A DNA stretch of 64,000 nucleotides from Effrenium voratum (lineage: Eukaryota > Sar > Dinophyceae > Suessiales > Symbiodiniaceae), in contig CAUJNA010002780.1 in assembly GCA_963377175.1 (NCBI GenBank), forward strand, positions 605,337 through 669,336. The letters run 5' to 3'. Positions 54,833 through 64,000 of this stretch are shown here, in pieces. The translations under genes were made by a program, and so were the position numbers. Below the pieces are notes generated by a model, which saw only the letters and a program-made list of their open reading frames with translations, did no database searches and had not been told where the DNA came from. How positions within the stretch are numbered: the stretch's first letter is position 1; the number at the start of each line of letters is the position of its first letter.

Positions 54833-57800
54833 TGAGAAAAAAATGAAGCAAGCCGCGCGCAAAACGCACGTGCTGTTGGCCTCTCGCGCTCTCCGCGACC
54901 ACGCACATGCCACGCGCGCTCGAACGCTTGAAGCTGGGTAATGGAGCAACACGGCCAACCTGACCAGAGGCGATCTCGCGCTGAAGCGCCCTGACAATGC
55001 ACGGACCGCCAGGCGAGCGCTTTGCCCGCTCCAGAAGAAGTTCGGCGCTGGCCAGTCCGCCAGTCCGGCTTGACCGGCCGACCCAGGTCTATTGACCGAC
55101 CAATCTAATCTAAGTCACTCAGATATGCACCAAGTTAACAGGTACGCTTTGGAATTATTCGTTGAAAAGCAACATCCCCATTGCCCAAGCAAGGCGTTTC
55201 CGACTTCTCTCCTCCCTCCACCGGGAAGACTTCGTAGATCACATCTGCCTGCAAAATTGTGATCTCTGCGTAGCCAGCCCTGGCTTGAACAAGCCCCGAA
55301 GTCTTACATGCCACAGACCAACAGATTCACCCCATCCGTGCCAGCTCGGCCTTGGTCACAGACCGCCCTATGATGCGTGAAAGCAGGCTATGCAGCTGCC
55401 TCGGTACGCCCGAAATGCATTGGTTTTTTTTGACAAATTTGACAAGTCTTAAAGGAACGTCCTTGGGGCTCAGGGAGGCGTCAGGGCGCAGCTTGGCTTG
55501 AAGTTTTGAGACTGCCAGTCAGGAGAAAGCGCAGCTTTGAGGTCAGAGCGCCTTGCCTTCTCCCACATCCTCAGGTCATTGAGGTCATGCGCTTGTGCTG
55601 CTGAAATGTCTGGGACACTTTGCATGGGTTGCCATGTGCTCTTGCATACCCTTTCTGAAGACGGTATGGAAGAAGGGTGGACTGCTCCGTTGTTTTCCCT
55701 GCCATGCACAGATCAAGGGGGCATTTAACTTCCTGCTGAATATTGCAGAAGGAGATTATGCAACGTGTGAAGATATATTGAATATATTACATACGAGTAC
55801 ATACATACATGTTGTAATGTTCCATATGCAATTCTATGCATGCTGAGTATGTATATCGTTTTGGGCACTTATGTGCAAGGCCAAGTCCTTCAAAGCCACA
55901 TTTGACGGTAGCTTCTACGTGCAACAGAAACCCTCTGCAAGGCTCTAGGGGATGCGTGCCACTTAAATTGTCCAGCTCAGCGCCGGGCCGGCGCAACGAC
56001 CAGCCCTGACGGCGGCTTCGGCATGGCTTTCACCTTGACCTTCGGCCTTGGAGCGAGCTGCAAGCGGGCGCGAGGGACCTGCCAAATCTCCTTTGAGCGA
56101 TTGTGGGCTAAAATGAAGGATGCTGCGCTTCACCAGCTTCATTCGAAGCGCAATTAAAAATCCATCCAGCGCGCAGCACCCGTTCAAAGGATCCTTTCGG
56201 GCTTGTTTTTTCGGCCATTTGGTGGAATCACTCATGCCTTGAGTTCTTAGCTTCAGGACAGAGCTGATTGCCCGGCATAACCATGACGCAAGCCTTCTAC
56301 GTCATCGCGTTCAAATGCCGGACTCAAAATTCTACAGCAATGTTGCAATGGAATTTTGAGGAGACGGGGGAAACTGCAGCAGATCACAGGTTCATCTGAA
56401 CGATCACAAAGGTGATATCATCACAGTACATTTTGCTCTCCGCCCTCCATCTCCTTGTTGCCTCAGTCGGCAGCATCTTCAACGTCTCGGCTGGAGTTGG
56501 GCTGTCTTTTTGGCCACTACATCTGAATCAATAGCCGGCTTACTCTTCAAGCTGCCATGGGCCGTCGCATCACTTCGGGCGTTGCGCGAGCGCCAGAGTC
56601 CTTGACGGACTGGTTGCGGAAGGTGCGGGAAACGCCCAGGCCGGGAGTGCCTTGGAGGAACACTCGACAGTTGATGGATGCATCTGGGTCGTTCTCTGAC
56701 AGAACTTGGCCGCCCAGGCACCCGACTCGGCTTTTCTCATCTGCGTCTCCCAGCGCACGCCCCGCGTTGCAAGGGCCACACCTTTCTGAGACCCGACGTC
56801 GCAGCGCGAGTCGCCTGCGCCTACTCCAAATTTTGTCGCCCTTGACTTGTGCGAACAAATTGTTGCTGCGCCTCCTCACAGGCATTTGTCAATGCCTCTT
56901 GCACGCCATCTTCCTCAACGCTGCCATTGTCCGCTCGCCCTGAAGTGGGGCAAAGATTGGTTGCGCAGGGAGCTTGCTGCAATGGATGCGCTTAAGCTCG
57001 CCCCCTTTGCGCTGCCCGTGCGTGTTGACACCCCTGCGCGTGTCCGAGAACCTTCGTCGGGAAGTCATCCAAAACACTCTGCGAGGCCAAAACTTGGTTG
57101 TCTCCATGGGCCATGTTTCGCAACGGCTGCAGGAAGCAAGTTGTGCCACCAGCCCCTCAGGGATCCTGAAAGCACGGAACCCGCAACACCGTCACATGAC
57201 ATGGCTCCACGGCTTTCACCAGACTCCAGAATGGGGGAATCATCGAGTTTCAGCATCCTGGCAGCCTGAAAGACCTTGCCTGGCTCACAAACTTACAGGC
57301 GGGGACCTAGATAGCCCAGTGCTTTTCTAGTTCCCCTTCATCCTTCATGCTACGCTGCCTTCCAAACAGGAGCCCCCAAAAAGGTCTCCATCGTCGCAAC
57401 CGCCCGCAAACAACAGGACCACCCTCCCACACTAAACTTAAAGCAGCAACCAGCGCCTCTCAGTGCGTCTCGAGGCTCCAGCTCGGGTCTCGACGGTGGC
57501 AGCCGTCCCACTGGCATCGGGAAGGTCCGGGCCTTTTTGGTCGGGGGCTCCTGGCCGCGCAGGAAACCTGCGTCGCATTCCCTTTGAAACCAACCCAAAC
57601 TCGAAGGAAAATGGGGTCTCAAGATAAGGATATCCCAAAGTGAATTGTTTCCTTTTTGTTTTCGCAGGGTCCAAAATACAAACACCCGAATAAGAGGGCG
57701 AGACAAGTGGTGACCCTCCTGTTGATTGAGTCCTTGACATGGGTATGCAAGAAATATAGTTCCTTTCCGCTGGTGGCCGGATTTCGTGATGCGAAAGCGC

Positions 57801-59424
57801 GTCTGCGCTGCCGTGACACCACTGTTTGAACGATTGGACCTACACTGGCCTTTGCACTCCACACGTTCATTTGCTTGTTTTCTGAGTAGCCATCCTTCGC
57901 TGTCCTCAATGCGCTGCCTCGTCTAATAGTACGCTCAATATCTCACCCTGACAGCACTTGCATGACGCATCACAGGGAAGCTCAAACAGGCCGTTACGAG
58001 GCACTCAAGTGATTATAAACGTGTCATGTACAATTTGTGTGGAATCCAGCACCACCTCCCAACGCTGAACGCCCGTCCTCAGGCTGTGGCCACCAACCTG
58101 CAGTCTTGACTTAACCATTGCTCATTGCGTGCCGAGTCAACGGGGAGTGCTATGATCTGGTTGACGAGTCGGGGCTGTGTCCAAGTGGGAGGCTTCCTAT
58201 TGGCTCCACAGGCAGCCCATCAATTGGACAGGAGTCTCTACATGTGATCATGGATTCACATCCCAAACGTCAGGAGCAACAGTACCAGCTTGATGACAGC
58301 CGAAACCTCGAAACATCGGTGGGCCCAGAAAGGAAAAACCAATCCAGGGTCACCTAATGCAAGAAGTTTGCCAAGCAATATTCTCAAATACATCTTAGTT
58401 TGCAGCATGACGAAGGGCCAGCCACAAACGCCATCACAAAACCCACCGTGAAACGAAACCTCACAAAAATCACAACACACAACGCCAGCTGCCAGCTGCC
58501 TCCGCGGGCAGCTACCAGCTCCGGCGGCGGCGCCTCCGCTGGTGGATGGGGTGTCCTTAGTCCAAGTGGTACTCATTGGGAGTGTCAAACACATGCGCCA
58601 GTTTTGCACTCTGGGGCCTCCGAAAAAAGTCCCCAGCCCCCTCCCATCCCCCACCAATTTTGATAAAGCCCCATGGTGTCCTCAACCGACACGGAACTTT
58701 CCTCCTGCTGGAAAATATACCCCATCCCCCGCCCCCTTTATACGGAAATTAAACGATGAATTCTGACCGCGTGGATCGTTGCTCATGTAAGCCACTGTCA
58801 AGATGCGGTTCTTGGGATGTCTATTGGATACCGCTTGCATGTTCAACGGCTAGGCTTTTACTAGGCAACGGGCTCCACACCCAGCGCCACTTTTGCCTCG
58901 GCAAAGCTCGACGTCTGCATGATCCAACTGGATTCCAGCGCAAAGCCATCCCTTGTCATTTAGCTCATTTGGAGCTGTGTCAAGGTTAGCTGGACCCTTC
59001 CAAATGGCATCCGCGTTCAGCTTGGCTTCCCCGCTTCCTCTTGGGCCATACGACAACGCGGCCCAACTCGTTTCGACGCAGTCCCCAACAGATAGTACAT
59101 TGCCAGGTGGATTGTTTTGTTGATGGTACTCTATTCAGGGTTGTTGAAGAATGGGAAACCAAACCGAATATTATCGTTTCTTGGGGCTCCTTCCACACGC
59201 ATCGGGTTTGGGGCCCCTAGCCTTCGATGCGCAGCTCATGGCTCTGAGCTCTCCGGCCATGCTACCCACCGAAGCAAACGCATCGAGGCAGGACGCCACC
59301 GCAGCCGACTGAGCAGCCTCGGGTGTGTCGAGGAGGCGCAAACCCTTCCCTCCCCTCCCTCTTGCAGAAAACTGTAGTTTGCAGGTAATGGCCCTAGAAG
59401 TTCAAACTTCAACAAATAATTTAC
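54833..59424. other. No gene recognised
   Basis: Mixed sequence with GC-rich ORF fragments (56,557-56,943 plus; 56,547-56,885 minus; 56,974-57,330 plus) that overlap in different frames. None shows a domain I recognise. Confidence 0.3.
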
Positions 59425-59574
59425 CTGGCATTTAGCTCTTGTCAACATTTTGTCTTTGATTCTTCGGGCCGTGCCAAACTGAGACCTCTTGAACCTTTGC
59501 GCTTGGGCCGGTGCCTCTTCGGTGGCGCACTCCTCGCCTTCGAAGGTCAGGTCCCCCAAAGCCGACAGCATGAC
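59425..59574 (-). CDS. Isolated exon-like ORF, unknown product
   Basis: A 150-bp stretch on the minus strand, bounded by CTTCAG|G and CCAG|GTAAAT, encoding exactly 50 residues including LSALGDLTFEGEECATEE and a basic ARRIKDKMLTRAK segment. Both borders fit splice sites of this genome, with a GT donor. No family was recognised and neighbouring exons were not found. Confidence 0.35.
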
Positions 59575-62500
59575 CTGAAGCTGAAGGTAACCCAGGCGAA
59601 CTCCTTCCAAACAACGGCCGCTGGAGGTATGGGGCAAAACCCCGACATTCGCCCCAGGGGAGGTTCTGCCTGCCTTGAGTAGACTATAGTTTCACATAAG
59701 TGACCCAACACGAGGAAGAACAGCCTTTATCTGCACGAAAGCAATGAAGCCTGAAGGTGACTGAAGAAAAATCGTAATCAACAAAAAATGTGCAGTTCCG
59801 CCATTTCTTGGTGGAAACTGTGATACAGCTTCTACCTCCAAAAGCGATTCCAATAATGCTGGACCTCCTTTAGCAATTGGGGCCTCTATGCCTCTATTGT
59901 AGAAAGTTGTTTTTCCTAATTCAGGATCCTGTGACTGTTTTGGAGCCTCTATTGTGGAAAGTGTTGTTGCCGGTAAATATTGCCGGGAAAAAGATAGAGT
60001 GAAAAAGCAACTGGCCAAAAAAGTCGGGCAAACAAAACGGGCAAACACATCCGGGCAAAGGTTAGGATTTGATCTTCTTGAAGTGGTCCACGAACCATCA
60101 AATTTGAGATAACTTCTTTACAAAAAAGAATGGGCAATCAGCCCACAAAAGGCCCTGATTCTTTTCTGTGACCGTTTTGGGGTCATCTTTAGTGTCCCGC
60201 TTTTTGGGGGTTGCTGAAAAAACTGGTTCTTCCCAGCTACGTTAGAATGGGCAACACTAAATATTCAAGCACTGGGAGTCTGAGAGTAAGTCTTGGCAAT
60301 ACTACATTTCGTCTTGGCAATACTAAAGTAAGTCCTGGCGCCGAGCATAAGGACACTTGCCCTGGCAGTGGCGCAAATTTGTTGGTGGTCCATGCATCCA
60401 TGTTGATCACGCCGCTAGGGAAGCTAAAACCCATCTCAAGGGTGCGTGAAACGCGGCGTTGAAGCACGACGGTTCACTGCATTGTGGAGGCCTGTGGGGC
60501 CTCACCGAAAGATCTGAGAGGGACCCTGCCTGACAAAGCGTGCTTTGAAAGGAAAAGTCTTTCAAGAGGTACCCCAAGGTCCCTTCCAAGTTCCCTGTCA
60601 AAACCAGCTTTCCGATACGCTGACGCCCGCACTCGGCTCACATAGCCAGACACACCCATGTCGGTAAAGACCTGCACATCTTCTTCCTAAGCTTTGCAGG
60701 AGGGGACGCTTTGCACACCGCGGGCTCTAAACATTGCAGTGTTGTAGTTTGCTGTTTTGAATCAGACAAACAAGCAACAGAGAATTACAAAGCTGTGGAG
60801 GAACCTTGGCTTAGCACGGAAGTGGCACGAAGCTTTCTGTTTTGAACCCATTGTGTGGCACCTTTGTGTACATGTGTGCCTGTGGCACGAACACCGAGGC
60901 TGCAACGAAGGTCTCTCGCATCAACAGCCTGCAATGCTAGCATGGCGAGCCATCCCAGCGCGTCAACAGTCGCACTCCGGCCTCCGTAGCAGGGAGAACA
61001 CCACGTCCATGCCGGAGGGCAGGTCGTTCATGGTTGCACAGTGATGCGTGTGACGGTTCTCTTTCAAGATTTATCCCAAGCGATCTCTGCGACCCCACCT
61101 GGAGTGGAGATGCTGCCTGCACCGTCCGCAATAGACTCCCATTTCATTTCAGATTGCGACATGTCAGCTTTGGCCGAGCGGGCCAAAGCTGAACGCATCC
61201 CTCAGCTGTGGCCGAGGTGGAGCTTGGAGGATCATACTGTTGTATAACTTACTTCCTTCCAACTGGGATAAATCTTCAAGAAACCACCCGATTTGTGTTC
61301 CTGGGGTACAACCTCTGTGAGTGTGGGGTTGAAGCGCTCTGTCTCAGATTTTGCGTGCTGCTGCCGGGATGTCGCATTATTTCCGGCATTCCCCTGAGAG
61401 GGCTTGAGAGCCCCTGTGAGCCGCGAAGTTGCACATCCGTTCTTTACATTCAAACTCTGTCATTGATTGTCCGAAACCTTTGTCAAAAGGTATCACAATG
61501 ATAGTCGCACACCTTCAAAATGAGGTACAGAGTCAAACCAGTCTCCCAACGAACAACATATCTGCTGGCCACCCTCCAATGCAAAAATACATGGATTGTA
61601 TGGAAACTGCAACGAAGCAAGCCGAACACGTTTCTGGCAAGACCGTCATTGATTGCCGGTCTACAATGCTACCATGGCTCCCAAGGTGAGACAGAATCCG
61701 TCATGACTCCATGCGCTGCTGATGGTCCGCATTTCTGATAGCAAGAAGAATTAGAGGATCATCATATTCATGCTGCAGGCGCATTATTACGTAGCGGATG
61801 TTCTCAATGGGGCAACATGTGTGTGCTAGGTGAGGGAATAATCTCCTTTGAAAACCAGTGCATGCGGTCTGCAAACTGACTTCGAGCAAAGCCATGGTAC
61901 CCTCAGGTTGCGGCTCAAGCGCCACGTCTGGCCCCCGCCTGAAGTGAGGCAGGTGTGCAGTGTGACCCAGACCAACTCAAACACATCAGTCACGTCCATA
62001 GTGTCAAGTTTGCGGCGTGGAAACCAAAAAATGGGTGACCCCTGATTTTGTGGAAAACAGACTATACCAAGTCCCTCCCAAATTGACCATGGACTAATGG
62101 ACATTTTGGCCCAACCTCTTGTCCTAAATCAGCCATTCTCGTCATTGAGCTGCAAACCGGCGAGCTCCCGCCATGTCTGCTTTTAACGCCACAAAGCAAA
62201 AAAAGTGTGGGGTGGAGCATGTGCAAATGGTATGCAAGGGTAGTCTGTCTCCGCCCAACCCGCCACCCCAACCTGCTTCCCCCCGACCCAACCGCCACGA
62301 CCCGTTTCCCCCCACCTGCAAACCACCCCCCCATCCCAACACCCTCCCATTCCCACATCCCTCCATGCCCCACCCTCCCATCCAGATAGTTCTCAAAACA
62401 GCGCAGCCCACAGAAAGTGGTCAGCGTCCTTTGGTTTCCCCTTTACGACCAACCAAAACACGGCCCGTTCTGAGCAACTAAGACTCCGGCAGCTCCACCC

Positions 62501-62856
62501 CGGAAGTTCACCTCGAGCATCTCCTGTCCCGTGGGTGTCTCAGTCTGAGTCTCATGCGGGTGAAGTGATCCGCCCATGTGCTGGTCCCTCTTTGGTTGGA
62601 TGTAAAAACAAGCCGTCACCCTAAAGATGCTTGTGTGCAGCTCCATGTGGCTGCCTTTCAACAACTGCTGAAAAGAGGGGCCGCAATGTTAACCAGCCCC
62701 AAACGCGACAACAATGTCTCTCTGAGATTTCCAGTGGCTCCAGCTGCCCGCTAACTTTGGAAGAGGATGGAGGCTGCGGATGAACATGTACAGTACATGC
62801 CTCGCCACAGCAGGGCGGGAACGCTTTGCCAGCAGCCTGATTGGTTGACCAAGTGG
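59575..62856. other. No gene recognised
   Basis: Short open stretches on the minus strand (60,474-60,677; 61,826-62,104) read like decayed protein but match nothing I know. A Pro-coding C-rich stretch lies at 62,240-62,395. Confidence 0.3.
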
Positions 62857-63055
62857 GAAAGGGGGGGAAAGATTTCCGGGAGGAAAGGGAGAAGATCTGG
62901 GGAAAAAAAATATCTTAGGGAGGAATGGGAGAAGATCTGAGGAAAAAAGGCCAACAATAAAAGGGGGGAAAAGATCTTAGAAAGGAAAAGGGAGAAGCTC
63001 TCAGGGGGGGAAAGGCCTTAGGAGGGAAAGGGGGGAAAGGATCTTTATTACAGTG
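62857..63055 (+). repeat. Polypurine tract with GGGAGAAGATCT repeats
   Basis: Nearly 200 bp of A/G on the plus strand with few pyrimidines, containing GGGAGAAGATCTGRGG phrases at about 60-bp intervals. Confidence 0.85.
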
Positions 63056-63060
63056 CAATG

Positions 63061-63408
63061 TCAAGTTTGACGCTCCCTTCCAAGAGCTCGCCGGCGTCCT
63101 TTGTCACCCTTTCCATATAGTACGGTGCGAAAGTTGTGAGCCTTGGATATGGCACATTGAGTGCTACGCATTTGTTTGGGAGAGCGGAAGAAACACGAAC
63201 AATCTGCCAGTGCCGAATCCAGCAAGCCTTTCAAGCACTCCTGATTCCTGTCAAGGACGAATCTTTCCAGATTATCCTTTGCATATGGGATGGTGTCGGG
63301 GCGCAGGCTTTGGATGGTTTTGGAACGAAACCGTTCAAAAGAAACCAGCAAACTGCTGGGCTTCCTGTTTAGGACACACCCGTAAAGCCACCGACAGGCG
63401 CCGTCCAT
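63061..63408 (-). CDS. ORF of unknown function, 115 aa
   Basis: An uninterrupted 115-codon minus-strand ORF with ordinary composition (RFRSKTIQSLRPDTIPYAKD, GLLDSALADCSCFF). No domain, signal peptide or membrane segment is evident. It may be a fragment of a decayed element, an exon or chance. Confidence 0.2.
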   Translation of the reverse strand: MDGACRWLYGCVLNRKPSSLLVSFERFRSKTIQSLRPDTIPYAKDNLERFVLDRNQECLKGLLDSALADCSCFFRSPKQMRSTQCAISKAHNFRTVLYGKGDKGRRRALGRERQT

Positions 63409-64000
63409 CAGGCTTTAGCATCTGCAGGTCTGCAGGGCCATGGCGAACTTCCTTTCACAAACATGATATTGGAGTTATCTCAAATTGTGGCCCCCCAAAA
63501 AGGTAATAATACTGGCTGAAACCATCCGCTGTCCATCTAAACAACCCAGGACGGATATCAAAAAACAAAAAAACAAACACAAAAAACATCCACATGCAAC
63601 GCGGCCAGAACGGATGTGCTTGCAGGTGTGCCAATGCACATTCGTGACCAAGGCCCCAGTCACCTTGCTCAACGACTCAATTGCCTTGCCCACTCGTGTT
63701 ACCTCCACGATTCCGGCCGCTCAAAGAGGCCACGCATGTTCAATGCATGTTCACTCAATGCTTGCTATGCGGTCAATGAACCAAATCTGAGCTCAGTACC
63801 CCTCACCGGCGGCAATTGTCCAGAAAGGGGTGAGATGGCAAGTCATAAACCTGCCCCCGGCGACATGGGCGTGCAATGCTCCCGCCGATGCAGAGCGGCC
63901 ATTCAGTGAATGCAAGTGCAAATCCGGCCTGGGTGAGAGTTGTCTACCTTGCCTTCACGCGAAGAACCTTTCCAGCAAGAATATGCAACCATCCGTCGAT
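63409..64000. other. No gene recognised
   Basis: Mixed sequence with a short AAAAACAAAC stretch at 63,560-63,585. Nothing recognised. Confidence 0.35.

Overview
The window looks like nuclear DNA of a dinoflagellate, most plausibly a Symbiodiniaceae-type genome; this is inference. Two spliced genes reconstructed here by hand (a DnaJ/Hsp40 gene and a DUF2431/Bmt5-like methyltransferase gene) use mostly GC-AG introns, with one GA-AG intron and one GT-AG intron, and every acceptor is AG followed by G. That pattern is known for dinoflagellate nuclear genes. The rest is dominated by microsatellites, minisatellites and degraded retroelements. No operons or prokaryotic features were seen.

Layout. 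1-5.5 kb is mostly unassigned, with an exon resembling the N-terminus of a cyclophilin near 2.6-2.7 kb. A microsatellite block (5.48-6.03 kb) abuts an 8.5 kb Penelope-like retroelement (6,108-14,620, read on the minus strand) with 264-bp direct terminal repeats. Its five ORFs are a Pro/Ser/Arg-rich protein, a gag-like protein, a GIY-YIG endonuclease ORF, a reverse transcriptase and a Myb/SANT protein. 14.6-16.8 kb is unassigned. 16.8-18.8 kb is a very long tetra/pentanucleotide microsatellite that switches strand near 18,025. 19.3-21.1 kb holds CA/CG repeats and a G-rich higher-order minisatellite flanked by short motifs in opposite orientation.

From 21,870 to 32,486 lies a 10.6 kb Ty1/copia-type LTR element on the minus strand, inserted in or beside a G-rich tandem repeat found on both flanks. 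It is broken by frameshifts, a stop codon and a gag-integrase deletion. It carries a methyltransferase-like domain between integrase and reverse transcriptase. Downstream of RNase H, in the position where retroviruses carry env, it has about 4 kb of extra ORFs encoding a Tpt1/KptA-like RNA 2'-phosphotransferase domain and an endonuclease/exonuclease/phosphatase-like protein. This is the most unusual system in the window.

33.5-35.9 kb holds the DnaJ gene, built from 27-82 bp exons. 36-40 kb is repeats (AT-rich island, GGAGC repeats, a ~70 bp tandem repeat, an inverted repeat, TA and CA microsatellites). 40.2-42.4 kb holds the DUF2431 gene. 42.5-50.6 kb is mostly unassigned, with dispersed repeat modules and some GC-rich exon-like ORFs. 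50.9-53.2 kb is a composite satellite: telomere-like 13-mers, a 21-bp minisatellite, a GAT microsatellite and a 114-bp hairpin-containing tandem repeat. 53-64 kb is unassigned apart from exon-like fragments and a polypurine tract.

The host genes (cyclophilin, DnaJ, rRNA-methyltransferase-like) are housekeeping families with no evident joint pathway. The two mobile elements account for almost all long ORFs.
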